From: Daphnia pulex
Lineage: Eukaryota > Arthropoda > Branchiopoda > Diplostraca > Daphniidae
Direction: 5' to 3'
DNA length: 64,000 nucleotides
Assembly (NCBI RefSeq): GCF_021134715.1
Contig: NC_060018.1
Span: forward strand, 2,542,001 to 2,606,000
A program made the position numbers and the translations under genes. The notes under the pieces were generated by a model that was not told the origin of the DNA, did no database searches, and worked only from the letters and a program-made list of their open reading frames with translations. This document shows positions 1-13,200 of the stretch, piece by piece; position 1 is the stretch's first letter; each line of letters opens with the position of its first letter.

Positions 1-554
1 ACTGTCGGTAACATCTCAGGCCAAATGACAGATCTTCACTCGCCTGGCAAAAATCCTATAGACGAATGTCGGAAACGAGGAAGAAGTGTTGGTAAAATAA
101 CCAATGTGCTCAGGGTAAAACAATCGAATTGTGGAGAAGAGCGGTATGTAAACGGCACGGGAGACGTCAAAAGAGTTCCTATGCAATCCTTAAAAAGAGA
201 AGTTTCAGTCCTGGCGTGTGTATTATGTAAAAAAGAAGATATCATGTATGCCATCGTGCCTTACTCCTGTAACTGACGTGCCGAGTGTGTGATCCTCGCG
301 ATTCTCCTGTCATTCGACTTTGAATTTATTGTACAGATATTCGGTTTGTAAATATGACGTGCCGTGTCAAAATTCGCCTATTTTTCTAGCCAGAAAATCT
401 GAAATTTTTTTTTGTGTGTGTGTCAATCCCTAAACCGTTTTTCTGCGTGTGTTTATGTGTGTGTTTGTACGAAATCAAGTGTTTTTTTTTTTCGGTTTTG
501 CTTGTGTGTTATGTGCCTCATGATAATATAACTGATGAAATACTGATTGCCTTT

Positions 555-577
555 TGACGTCATTATTGGGAAATTCC
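555..577. promoter_or_regulatory. CRE + inverted CCAAT + kappaB/Dorsal-like site cluster
   Basis: A full palindromic CRE (TGACGTCA) lies at 555-562, an inverted CCAAT box (ATTGG) at 565-569, and a perfect Rel/Dorsal-type palindrome (GGGAAATTCC) at 568-577. The next 150 bp are more GC-rich than the surroundings. This looks like a promoter or enhancer core, but no gene start is recognisable beside it, so its target is unknown. Confidence 0.35.
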
Positions 578-684
578 GCTTTACTTGAGGCCACCGCAAC
601 GTACTGCGTAGTAGCCTCGCTTTCTAACGGCAACTGCTGCACGATTGAGGCCGTCTCCGTGCGCTCCCGACAGAGAAAATGCGG

Positions 685-713
685 CTTTCTGGCTCCGTCA
701 CGCCGCCAGAAAG
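685..713. other. Perfect 9-bp stem hairpin
   Basis: CTTTCTGGC at 685-693 is the exact reverse complement of GCCAGAAAG at 705-713, with an 11-nt loop. It sits in the GC-rich stretch after the CRE/kappaB cluster and overlaps a 21-codon open frame beginning at 680. It could be a 5' UTR structure or chance; function unknown. Confidence 0.4.
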
Positions 714-1609
714 AAGTAGATCAGACATCGTAGTAGTAGCTTAAAAGAAACAAGGGGAAAACAAAAAGAGAGTCCGTAAGGATCGTGGACACACCCTAAT
801 TTTCTTGGAGATAATATTTAAAAATGGGATGGAAATTTCAGTTTGCCAAATAAAGTCAATCGGGCTTCTGTGTGGTCGATTTAACTGGGCGGCAACAGCC
901 GGTCATAATATAATTGGCTGTGTACATTTATATAAATACCTTGAGACAATAAGTATTTTTAGAATTTTTTAAACAATATAACGAAGAGCGTCAAGTCAAG
1001 TGTGAAACAATGAAAGCATTAAAAAGAAGCAAGCCCATTACACGCGAATGAAATGGAGGGCGAGCAAGCTGCTGGTTCCGCCATTGCGACTTGATTTTTA
1101 CCTTGGCCTCCAACAACAACCAACACTGCCAAGTCCCGCTTTCCCTACCGACACGATTGAATACAAACACAAGAGCCCAGACAAAGTGGCGATTCTTCTA
1201 ATCCGTAAAATTTTTCCAAGACAAAGATAATTATTTTTAATTTTAGAAAGTTCAAGTTCTCTCGCAACTGTCTTCTACCTTGTAATTATCAACGCTATTT
1301 TTTCTTCAACCATTTTCCGGTATTCAAGACATCCAAAACAGTTTTGTATGTATACTTATGTGAATTCATTGCTTCCTATCCCTTTAATTGAAATTCTCAT
1401 ATTTTTGTCAACATTTTCTTTAATCACCATTTCTTTTTTAGAATTTGGCTGCATCATTGTTACGTAAACATCTTTTCCCCAGGCTACCGTAGAGTTTGAT
1501 CGGTCCAAAAATGTCACTCGTATTGACGCTTTAAGCTCTTGTTTGTGGTGATGGAGAATAGATTAGAAAAGTGATCCTTAAGGTGCGCGTTACATGCCAC
1601 ATTTTCACT

Positions 1610-1617
1610 TGACGTCA
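1610..1617. promoter_or_regulatory. CRE-like palindrome TGACGTCA
   Basis: A full 8-bp CREB/ATF palindrome. It lies in AT-rich DNA without a recognisable gene beside it, so functional relevance is uncertain. Confidence 0.25.
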
Positions 1618-4172
1618 ATGGATAGAGGTTAAGGTGGGTACCTTGCATTATCAATAACCTAAAAAAACGAAAAAAAAAAGTACATTTCTATTTACATAGT
1701 TTAGATTATAAACACGACGAGCTATCAATAAACAAACCCAACACGCTGTGGTTTATAACCGTAGCAAGGTTATTTTGAACGACTCCAACCTTTATGAACG
1801 CGTAATTTTTTTTGGGTATTTTTTAAAAAAGAAATTTGAAATTCACGATATCTGCCAATTTCAAACAAGTATAGACTACTTTCATGGCTTCAAGAGCATG
1901 AAACACGCGAGCAGCCTTCTGCCAGAAAATTCGGGAATATCCCGCTCGAAATCCTCGAATATAGCAGGATACGAAAGGCGTTGCTTATACGTGACCAAAC
2001 TCGTAAGCAAAAAGCTATGTCATTCCACGACATCATGGTTCAATTAACGTACCCCTACGAATTTGGTACTCGAGGAATCCATTCTTTCTTGCGCTTGCTA
2101 GACTGAAGCCGATCCGTATCTGCGACCATTTCTGGAATGAGTCGGTAGATTCTAAACAAGTTTTCCTTCAATTTCTCTCAAATTGCCTGGTGAAATAAAA
2201 GAATCAAACTTAAATATACCGCCTGGATTTCAATGTGTATTAAGTAACAAAACAGAAGCGAAGGGAAAAATTTGGTGAACCACTTTATGTCATCTTCACA
2301 AAAAAATACATTATCCACGTAGGCAAATTCACCCGATTTGGACAATGGAAATAAACTTCCTAGACGAAATTTCCACAAGTGCTATTTTGATTGCTAGGTT
2401 GGGCCGCCAATGAAAATGTTTCAAGTTCGTGTAAAACAAATAACATGAAGGTTAGGGGATGGGTTTGTTTTCATTTCCAATTTTGCAAGTCAAATTTCTG
2501 TACGGCGCGGTTCTTGTTAGGAAATCAATTCGAATTTCACTTTATCGATCTGATTCCGACCGCCGTAGGGAGTGGCCGCGTATACCGTTACGGATCAATT
2601 AAAAACGAGACAAGTGCCTGGTACGAGGGAAGAGAGAGAGAGAGAAGAATAAAGAGAAAAGAGAAACAAAATTCACGCTCGGCGTGAAAGGAGCCCAAGG
2701 TACCAAACCCACACACGGGCGGCCACACCTGACCTAGACATTTTCTTTTTATGATACACACGCAAGAACAACAACAGCCGGATTCCGGCGCAGTGAGAAG
2801 CCTTTCTATCTTCTGTCTGGAAAAAGTGTGTTACCTCCCTTGGAAAGGGGAACAAGCGCAACAACAACAGCAACAACACAAGCAACGCAACTCCTTTTTT
2901 TGTTTTCACGGTGAGACCACACCAACTTCATTGTCAACTTGCGAAAGCTCATCGCTGTGATGATGTAGAAAGCACAGTTATGTCACAGCTTCGAGTTTCT
3001 TATGTATGCAGCAGTGTTCTACTATAGAGCCCGTTTTTTTTTTCTCTCCCCTCGATTACACAGGTAGAAACGGGTTCCAACGTAGCCTGTGCACTATACT
3101 TACCTTTTATGTTGTTGTTCATTATCTCCCTTCAAATACAAAGACGCCTGAATTTCTTTCAATCGTGAAGAAATGAACCATCAGACAATCAATTGTCACG
3201 ATGTGATAGACTATTATATTTATTCCCATCAAAAGCCAGACAGTGTATATTTTACAAAAAAAAAATTAGGAATTGGTATAACTTGGGGAAGAAAAAAAAA
3301 AAAAAATCAAACTATACTGGCCATTATACGCACGTAAAAGTTTGATTAGTCCGAGACGGGACTTTTTTTTTCTTTTCTCTCCACCGAGATAAAGAAGCCG
3401 GATCACATTGGATAAGGCTAAAATAGCTGAGCCTCACTTTCCTTCAAAGGCCGTCTAGTCTGGCACCCATCGCGACGTCACAAGGTGGGCTCGTTCTCGG
3501 TGGCTGGTTCTGTATTTGGTTTTTCCCACCTGGAGCGGCGGGAGCCGCCGCCGTCGTCGACAGGTCGCTGCTTTCCCAAGATGCAAAAGATGAACATTTT
3601 TATTTTTTTTTCCTTTTTCTCTCCTTTCAAATGCTTCGTGCCATTCCTTGGAGGCACTAGAGCATTGGATTGTCCAAATTTCTCCGGTTTTTCCTTTTGT
3701 TGTCGTTTTTTCTCTCTATATTGCGCTGCTAACTGTTTTGATGGTGCAATGCCACCGGGCAGGCAGCCAACTTATCACAGCATTATAATTCCACTGTACC
3801 ACTCGTCCGTCGATTGTTTGTTTTTTTTTTGACTCCCCTTGTAAAATTTCTTGGCTTCATTACGAAATAGCTTTCGCCAGATTACGTGGAATTAAGAGAT
3901 GAACGATTCCTGGTACTGCGTCCAAAAATTTCGTCATTAAAAACAAATAATTCAAACTGTCGTGCGGCGTAGTGACAAAAACAAAACAACAACAAGGGAG
4001 AGACGGATTGCGAAGACTCTTAATGTCCTTTTTTTTTCATCATCATCCCATGGGCAGGTGGTCAGAGCAGGTGATGAGCCTTTTTTTTTCTGGAGCGAGG
4101 TTGTCGCCGAGAATCATCCCAGTTGTTTTTTCCAGGTAGTGAAAAGTCTTCTCTAACCTGTGCATGTCTGCC

Positions 4173-4188
4173 TGTGTGTGTGTGTGTA
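4173..4188. repeat. GT microsatellite
   Basis: A short run of TG dinucleotides in non-coding DNA; one of several GT/CA and GA tracts in the gene-bearing half of the window. Confidence 0.8.
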
Positions 4189-4432
4189 ATGATGGTTTTT
4201 TGAACCCCCTCTTCTCTTCTCTCGTTGGAGGTCTTGTCAACCGACCATCTGCCAGTCCAGACACAGGTGGGCCGCAAGTAATGATGGCCTCGTTTACGGC
4301 ACGTTACGCAAAAAAAACATTTTGTTCTCTACCAACCGATTCCTGGACACAATGCTCGCCAAGATTTTTTTTTTCTTTCTTATTTCTTTGCAGGTATACC
4401 CGACTGTACCAAGAACTGTTTGGTTATGTTTC

Positions 4433-4455
4433 CCAATGTTTCCCAGGAACATTGG
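4433..4455. other. Perfect 8-bp stem hairpin
   Basis: CCAATGTT (4433-4440) and AACATTGG (4448-4455) are exact reverse complements around a 7-nt loop. A second TGTTTCCCA copy lies just upstream. No associated gene was found. Confidence 0.35.
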
Positions 4456-6723
4456 CGATATATACGTGCAGCCACCGTCAAAACCCAAGGTCCAGTAAAC
4501 CCCCCCACTCGCTACCACCCAGCAAAAATTACGTACACGCAGAAAACAAAATAAAATCCCCCCACCTTCTTTTCCTTGACAACTGTGCACCGAAAGGTGC
4601 GGACATTGGACCGGGATTAGGTGCCGATAACCTCCCAAGGTCTCTCTCCTACCTGCCACTATTACAACTTGGAATATGGAAGCCACTACGGCAGCCGCGT
4701 GCATATCCAATACGGCCGTGATACAAAAACAAAAACAAAAAAAAATTTCAAATCAAATAACTAGACACAGGTTGGTAGTTTGTGTGTGGCTTTGACTTGA
4801 CATTCGTTTGATGTACACACGCCCATCAATGTCCAAGAGAATTGCGCCAGCAGCCTGACAAGGTCAATACCAGGAATCATTCTCTTGGCGCGTGAACAGA
4901 TTAAGGCTCTCTTATTTGATTTCATGGAATTTCCTCGACCCCAGTTTCTCATATTCTTGTCAGTCACTTTTTCCTTCTTGTTGTCGTCATTTCAATTTTT
5001 ACGAGCTTAAATAAACCTGTCAGTGGAAAATTAAAATAACCTGATTGAAACGAGTTGGAATCGAAATCTTTCTCCCTTCTCCTCGTAAATGATTTTTAAA
5101 TGTAATACAAGGGTAGAAAGAAAAACATTCCACCTGCCCCTCTCTATTGACGACATCTGCTTTTTAAAAAAGTTTTTCCCCAATGAGGTAAAGAGGCCGA
5201 GGACCAACCAGTTGGGAGTCGACGGTCACGGCCGCCGGACCAATTCACCCGTCCCTTTATTTCTCTTCCAGGTAAGTGTTCCTGATATTTATACACACCT
5301 ACCGGGGTTTTTTTTCTCTTGTTATTTAGTTCACCTTCCTCCTTGTCGCTTCTCTATACCCAACATGGTCAATGACGCGAGCGGCTCGACACAAACCCAA
5401 GTCAACCGTAAAACACGAGGAGAAATAAATAAATCTGGGAGCTATTGAAAAAAAAAGTAAACCATTTCGTCTTTTGTCCGGTAAAAAAACTGAATTCTCT
5501 CTCTCCTTGAGAATGAATTTCTAGTGCTCAATGAGCGGTAACGCATCCCCCCACCTTCTCTTTTTCATGTTCATGGTCGGGTTACACCATCAAAAGAAAA
5601 AGAGCAATCGATGGACGAGAGCTCGTCACAATGCTGCCGTAAGCCTCTCTTCTTTTGATCCATTCCGAGGTCTCTTTTGTCATAAAATGAAACCTGACGT
5701 GGAATATTTGAAGACTGGGGCGACATGAGTCCAACGTCCGCCAGCGCGCGCTCAGAAACAGGATTCGAATGCATGCCATTCGCGTTTTGTGGGTTCCATC
5801 CTCACAGTTCAGCACCACCACGTACGCACAAAAAGACGCCCTCGGTCTTGGCCGTCGTCGCCGACTGATGCAAGCTCGCGCGCGGCCGATGTACTCGCGG
5901 CCTTGGAGCTGACCTTCTTGTATCAAGGCTCCTTCCCAGTGTAAACCACCACCACAGAACAGCATCTTCAACTGGAGACGTGGAATGTTGTCTTATTTCA
6001 AGTCTACAGCTGATTCTTTTTTTCCTTGTTAGATCCCTTTTTTAAAACAATGGATTTTTGAACGACGGAATGTCAAAAAGATTGGACGTGTTCTGGGAAG
6101 TGAAGGGGGAATAAGCCATAAATGGCATATAGATGGCAGCATGGCGACAAGGAATATCTCAAAAATGAGGTCAACCCAAAGTAAAAGGGGAAACTATTTT
6201 TCTTTCTACACGCAGGAATTGAGGAAAACCCAAAACGGCTTTTGACGGTTCAAGGGAATTCCCCTCGTCCCTTTACACCCAAACGGCAACATAAAAGTCC
6301 GTGCGTTCAGGTGCCAGGCACGGACGGGAGAAAGGGTCACAGTCGGTTTGTTTAAGGAGCAGCGCGATGAAATGAAGCGACAAACCCTTTCTGTTTTGTA
6401 CAATGAGCGAGTGTGTGTATGTGTGTATGAGTAATGCAAGACGAATGCAAGAATGGGAAAAACCAGAAAAACAAACTTCTCGCTTTCGCTCTAACGGATG
6501 CTAAATGGATCGATCAATTTATGTTACGGGACTCTTCTCGCGGCAGAATAGGATCTTCGGGTCGTCGTATGAGTGCTCATGAGTGCTTCCTGCAACTGTT
6601 GTTTGCCTCCATAAGGGAAAGCAGGCTCACTTTTGATACGCTCGCTAATTGGTCGTGCGACTCAGCGCGCGGGATGGATGGTGTTTGTTCCTAAACGCAT
6701 TTAAAATAGACACGGGGGTGGGA

Positions 6724-9700
6724 TCATATCAGATGAGAAGCGACCAACTGATCCCAGTCAATCGAGGCCTGAAAGACTTCCTGTTGTAGCCAGATCTCGT
6801 AGTGGCGCTTGAACTCGTCGGTCAACTCCACAGGGTGGCTAAGTACGCTGGTTAGCCAGTTATCTATCGGCTCGTATTCCGGATCCTGCCGATCGAATGC
6901 AGTTTTATGAACTTTCATCCCTCTTTCGTCTAATACTGTTCATACCATTACCGCACATCCAGACGAATTCTTATCGTATCGGCGACTGTTGAAGCGATCA
7001 ACGGCAGAGCGCAAAGCGCATTCCTCCGCCTGGAAATCCCACGGTCTTGCATCCAAGTCTGCACAAGAAATAGAAAGGAATTCATCAGATTGAAATATAT
7101 CGCAAATATTTTACTATTTTAGCATTTTATGGTCTAACCGTTGCCGAATGCCCAGTCATCGTTCAGCCGATGACGCACTTTCTGATAGATGGCACTCATT
7201 GTTTTCATATTTGACTTGCGCCACTGACGACCCAAATATTTTGTTTGCATTTTCAATAGCTTTAACACGTACAGCTGCAAGAGAGCGTGTTTGACTTTCA
7301 AGGTTCGCTTTAGAATGGGCGCTGATTTGAACACAACCAACATCTAAACAAATGGAAACAATGTAAAAATTAACAAACCAGAATGAAATCTCGCATACAA
7401 AACAGAAAAAAAAACAAGCAGTCATCACCATGACTTGAAGAATGTAAATGAATGATAAGATTAAGTCTACACGCCTACATCGATAACGTACCATGATGCG
7501 CGAATGTTTCCATTTAGTCAGCTTATTAAGGATGCGCAGAAGGTTGACGCATGAGAAGAGATTGCGCCAGCAGTAGGGAAGATTGGTACCAATTTCCAAA
7601 CTCTCGGCGGTCAACTCTGGCTGATCGCCAATGACACACGAAGGGAAATCCAAGATAGCGATGCTGCAATCACGTAAACCGTTTAGCAGCCGGAAAAGAA
7701 TATCGACACACTGATGAATCATCGTCTACTACTTACTTGTTTTTGGCGCCAATGTAGGCCATAATGTTCTGATTGAAGAATTTGAGTACGAGTGGGATGC
7801 AGTTTGCAAATACCAAGTGTTGAGACATGAACTCGAACTGGTAAACATGATTCATTTTCAAGTGCTTCAGGAGAAGCAACAGGATGGCGGCTACGGCTTT
7901 TACCAAGATTTCCTTGTGTCGATTCACGTCAATACCCAATTTCATCGACTGTAAAACAGTCATCCTAGAGAAGAGGCAAAAAATGGCGCATTAATAGTGA
8001 ATGGTAGCCTTGAGGCGCGAGGGAAATTTTTTTCGGGGTCGGCACAAATGGATTTCCCCGTTTTCTAAAAATGGCCATCGGTACAAAATTACGTTTCTTT
8101 TCTTAGAAAAACACTTACGGCATTTCTTCGGGCAGAACGTCTGCCATAATATTAATAGAGTCTGTTTTTGCCTTGGAGGTCGGAGCGGCGGCTAGAAGAA
8201 TTTTCAGAAGCGCAATCATGTATTGAGGCAAGCTCGGCAACATGGCCTGTATTTCAGATTTTGAAAAGAGAAAGAAAAGAAATAATATATATATACATAT
8301 TGCAAACAGAAAGGATCAGAAATTAGACCTGATAAAGGATTTCCGCCGGAGTCAACGCTATGTCCTCCTGCCCTTTGGAAACCGGGTTTTTGTTAATGTC
8401 CTCTTCTCGTTGGATTTGGATCTCCGTCAACGAAAAGTAAGTGTGCTATGCAAAATAATATCACCATTACTCACAATGAACGGATGGAATCAGTTTTACA
8501 CGTGCCTTACCTGTTTCAAGACACGCACACCCTCATGAATTGGCAAAGGAAGTCCTGCTAATGATACTCGATCGTTGGGGAGCATGAAACCTACAAATTT
8601 CATTCGCGTGGTATCGAGAAATTGATCGATATCCTTTTGACGAACTTTCGGTGTCCATGGTAGTGCTAAAAGATAGAAAGGATATATTTTTTTTTGTTTT
8701 CCGGTGCTAATTTGTTCTTTATAGTGAATGCTACCCTTTCTTGGTGCTGGTGTCGTAGGTCGTGGGCTTGGTGGCTGAGGTATTTCTCCCGATTCTTCCA
8801 TGGCTCTTCGTTCTTCTATTTCCCTCAACTCATCATCGGCTTGATCGTTATTGTCCAATTCCATGGTTAGTGATTCATCTAAGGAACTCTGTTTGACTAG
8901 GGTCTGCAAAGAAAAATCAAGATTACAATTTGTCACAAATCGAATGCTAAATAAAGGATAAGAATTTACCCGTCGGAAAGGACGGGCAGCTGGACCCGGT
9001 TTCTGATTTTGAGCTTCCAACAGATCAGCAGCTGATGCAGGAGGTGAAGCAGCGCGCATGGTCCGTGTTACTTCGATGGTATCTTCTATTGGCAATGCCA
9101 GACCTGCCTCGGTACGATACTTCCCTGAAAAGATGGGAGGAAATGATAGATGGAAATGATTATGGACGAAATTACAATTGGCACAAACCTTTCAACTCTC
9201 TCTGTTCCTTCATTCCACCAAGAGATACAAGCAGCACTTTCCATAACAGCAGCAATACTTTCTTCATTGGGAAATGCGGGCAAGATCCACTGCAGAATTT
9301 TGTGACCATACTGAGAAGTTTTACAGCTAACAGTTCATCGTTGATGGGCTGAGCTAATGAAATCATCGATGATCAAAAGAAACAATGAAGGATCTAATAC
9401 AGAGTAACTCAATGAATGTTTTTTACCGATTTCAGCTCGAAACTCTTCTTGAATCTTCTTGAATTCGTCACTGTCCTCTTCTTGGGAGGAGCGGAAGACT
9501 TCAACGATCGTGTAAAATACCGACAGAATTACACGAAGATCCCAGCTATCTGCAAGACTGACAGCTAATTTTCTTATGGCAGTATTTGCTGCTCCACTGT
9601 TTCTGTACTCAGAAGTTTGTTTTTAATAAATAAACTTGTAATAATAGGATATGTAGTACTCACTCAATTTCATAGTTTAGCAGTTCCAGAAATGTGTGAA

Positions 9701-10254
9701 AAATTCCAGTTTTGTACAGCAAGAGAACATTGCTTCGAGTCCAATGCTGTTGCTCAGCATCACTCTGGACTTCACCCCAGCAACCTTGAGCAATGTAGAG
9801 GATTGCTCGAGCTGCTTTTATCCTCAAAGCTTTGTTACTCAGCTCCAGTTGTTCTGCTAGTTTAAGCAGAACACTTACCCTAGTGGAATCATTCAAAGTT
9901 TGCCAATGGGGTCTAATGTGGAAGAGTTCCATCAACTCCTCAAATGCCTGATGAAAAAAGAATTTAGTTGATCAGCATCTTTAGGTCAAAATGCCAGGCA
10001 TACTCTGATATTTGATTGGAACTCTGGTCCTTCTGTGTAACTGTAAAGCTCAGCAGTTTCATTAGGATGTTTGTCAGCATCATCATAAACGAAATCCAAG
10101 TCGGGGCAGTCAATAGTTCCCTATGACGATAAAAATTCATACGATGTATCCAATTTCATGAAATAAATTTACAAACCTCTGAATCTTGACGCTGTCTTCT
10201 AAGAATCTCTCGCAATTTAGGTGGGCCTCGCCTGGCACCGCCGGCTTCATCCAT
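6724..10254 (-). CDS. Strip: Striatin-interacting protein (STRIP1/2 family), STRIPAK scaffold
   Basis: Fifteen exons rebuilt from GT/AG sites with matching phases: 10254-10177, 10120-10004, 9947-9664, 9602-9427, 9353-9189, 9124-8970, 8903-8735, 8665-8511, 8445-8329, 8246-8119, 7964-7737, 7663-7492, 7343-7139, 7058-6952, 6885-6724. They sum to 2,418 nt, 805 aa, close to human STRIP1 (837 aa). The N-terminal half matches the N1221 domain ([44 protein letters not shown]). The C-terminal half matches DUF3402 ([65 protein letters not shown]). STRIP proteins scaffold the STRIPAK PP2A-striatin complex, which restrains Hippo kinases, and act in endosome and axon transport in flies. Least certain is the exon 14 donor at 6951. 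The 69-nt intron 8666-8734 is stop-free and in frame, so it may be mis-called as coding. Confidence 0.95.
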
Positions 10255-13200
10255 TTTCAGACTTTTCGGGCCAGTTTATTTTTATACCATGAAACAAAAT
10301 TACTTTTTGACATCTCCCTTCCCTCTCCAGAAAGGATATAAACAATCTCTCAGAATGTGGGGCCACCTAGCGGCCACGATTACAACTCGACTAGGGTAAA
10401 TGCATCATTGATTTTGTCTCGACAGCGTTTACGACGCTTCACGATGGAAGCAAAGAACAGACGTCGAATCCTTGATTGGAGGAGGGGGCATTCATTACGA
10501 TTTATCGCCAACCGCGCGACGTCCACCAGCCAATGCCTTCCAAACCAAACCTCGGCCAAAAACCAGAGATCTCCTTGTACGGTTTGAAATCATCTGGAAC
10601 TTGGTCGATGATGGCAGACAATAAAAACGGAATATGCAGCTTTAAAAAAAATTGAGCTTGCTCCAAAAGCAAAACTGCGTACATTCAAACAGGATCAAGG
10701 ATAATGTTTCTGAATCGTACATTTCGGCGAACGATCGATAACAGCAGAACCAAAAGTGTAATATTGCCTATACGTGACAAAAACATGGTTCGATTTTTTG
10801 GATTTTAGAATCCAAGAGAAACCAATCGATGGAAGCCCCTGGAGTCAAAACAGGTCACCGTTACGAAAATTCGGAAATCTCTAACCACAAGGGCTATTTT
10901 CCTCCTATTATACTCTGGAATTGGAATACATAGAGCAACCACAAACGACAGCTTGCACATCGATCGTCCTGGATTTCGACGATGTTATTACTATTCAGAC
11001 GGTACGTATCTTTTTTAATTACCTCCATTACAGGAGAAACTCGAAAAGGAAAAAAATATAAAATAAAAAACTGAAAAAATCTGATAACAATAAATCTCCT
11101 AAGCCCATTAGCCATGGCTCAATGCAGCCAATAGGTGGACATCGTGTCTGTGAGCGTGGACCAAATTGTAACGCGATGCTTTAACTTGGAGAGGGTTAGA
11201 AAGGAGGTTGCGAAGGTTGGAAAAGCCCCGCCTGAACTGATGAAGTTACACATACACATGGTGGCAAACGTATGTGTTCAGCCGGGACTGCCGAACATGT
11301 AAGAGCCAAAGGACGGGTATCGACGAGAAACCTTATTTGGGTCACGTATGATACTCGACCTTTATTTCGTGTGTGTGTTTTTTTTCCTCTCTCCCTGAAG
11401 TTTAAAGACCCTGGGCTTGCAGTACTGTCGCACTGAACGGATGTCGTCAGACGCCGTGTCTGGAGCTGAAAATAAAAGCCTCTACAGACGCTCACGGTCG
11501 AGCTAAAATAAAAGAGAGACTGAAGAAAGAGATGAACAACACACCAAACGAGAGTCTCCTAGTCGCGGAGTAGGAGAGTCGCTGAAATAGAGAAAACTAG
11601 GGAGAGGAGAAACCGGTGAGATTTTTCAAACAGGATGGAAAGATGAAAACAGACGAGAGAGAGAGCAAAGAAAGTCTTGACTCATCGTGACCTTCTCCCG
11701 GAGAGATCTGGCGTCGTTTCTTGGTCAAAACTTTCTCTGTTGGTCTCCAAATTAAAGTCAGCAGACCTGATCTCTTTTTTCTCTTCTTTCGATTCTCCTC
11801 TTTCTATTGGATTTCTTTTTTTTTTCGTTTCTTGTCCGATTTAGGGCAAGCGGCCGCCATCGTGTCAACACGAGCGGCGCAGCTTTCGATTTCGTTCCTC
11901 TCAATACCGGAACGACAAAGTTTACGGCCAACAAAAATGTTGCACGAATCGAACCAACGACCTCCTTTTTTATCAGATCCAATAACAAAAAGGAACGAAT
12001 GAATGAACCAGCCCCTCCCCCTCCCACGAAGTCCAATGACTAGGTATACGTCAAGTTCATTTGTTGTTATATGCATTCCTTTCTTTTTTGTTCAGTCTTG
12101 AAATAAATCTTAATTTCAATGTTCAGACCCTAATCAAAACCTCGTCGGCCGTCTGGAAGACAAGTGAAAGAACGCAGCCGGATATAATTCATTCCATGGT
12201 GAAGGACTTGGCGGATAGAATTCACGCCTGTATTTTCCACAATGCACGACTGCCATCAAGGTCGTCAAACGACATAAAACTGCGGTCAAGTTAGTTTCTT
12301 TCTCATCCGGTTTGACTGCTTGTGAAAATGAAGAAAACGCAACACAATTCTTTTGGGAATTCTCTTTGCGTGGATTACAGCCGAAGCAAAAAGCAAAGGC
12401 TGTGAGCTATTGGTTTCTTAGAAAAATGACTAATGCCCAGTGACTTGGTAGCCTGACTGATTACGCAAACACACAACAATTTCGTCTTCTACTTGACGAG
12501 CTAATATGAAAAAAGTCGAACTTTCATTCGACGAAATTGGACGCTAAGAAGCAACCATGTCGTCATTTAATATTATTTCGTAAATATAATAAACAATAAT
12601 AATAATTTGAAACTTGACAAGCTCTCGACCCTGAGCCGCCAGAAATAAATAGAACTGCCAACCTTCACCCAGTTTTTATCTGAAATTGGCGCCGGATCGG
12701 ATGACGTCGTCAAACTCATCGATTAAGTGCGTAACGCCTCTTGCGTGTAACCAACCAACTGGACACATCTCTCTCCTTACTGCGTGGGGATGGTAGGGCG
12801 TGAGTATACGTGTCGTATCCATCAACAAAATTTAAAAAAAAAGGCAGGTGATTCATACGAGTTTTTTCTTTTCGCTGTCTTGTCGACTTAAAATCACGTT
12901 CATTACTAACATACGAGGAGGAACACAAAAGAGAATCGTAGAGAGGGAGACATAAGGGAAAAATTTGATTAAAGCACACAAGACACATGTGACACAATCA
13001 AAATCATTCACTTCATTATTATCGTCCAAAATACAAGGCCAAATACACAGCATTAGAGCAGCAATAGCAGTAGCAATACTCGGCACTTTCACGCATACAC
13101 ACGCACACACAACATACACACGACAGAGCGTCAATAAAAAAAACGGATACACAGAGAAAGAGAGAGAAAGAAATTGAGAGAGAGGGGGAGACAGAGAGTC

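Larger units (their letters stand above)
1..6723. other. Non-coding block downstream of the STRIP gene
   Basis: No reading frame here resembles a known protein. The short open frames lack codon bias and family motifs, and I could not chain them by splice sites. The block holds GT-rich tracts near 412-470 and 4173-4188, a GA run at 2631-2645, many T or A runs, a CRE/kappaB-like cluster at 555-577, another CRE at 1610-1617, and hairpins at 685-713 and 4433-4455. It could be intergenic DNA, the 3' UTR of the STRIP gene near its right edge, or a long intron or UTR of a gene lying left of the window. Confidence 0.6.

Noticed and set aside
2673..2960. Gln-rich plus-strand frame and Leu-rich minus-strand frame
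   Set aside because: Both arise from a CAA/CAG-rich simple-sequence stretch near 2,860; no start context, splice partners or family resemblance.
10502..10684. Minus-strand hydrophobic frame (LLLEQAQFFLKLHIPFLL..DQVPDDF) faintly like the last helix of anoctamins
   Set aside because: It is only 60 codons, the frame is closed directly upstream, no other anoctamin segment is found nearby, and the opposite strand is equally open. Too weak for a pseudogene call.
11938..11960. tRNA B-box-like GGTTCGATTC on the minus strand
   Set aside because: The flanking bases cannot form a T-stem, and no A-box or acceptor stem lies at the right distance. Similar isolated TTCGA matches near 5,765 and 18,395 fail the same test.
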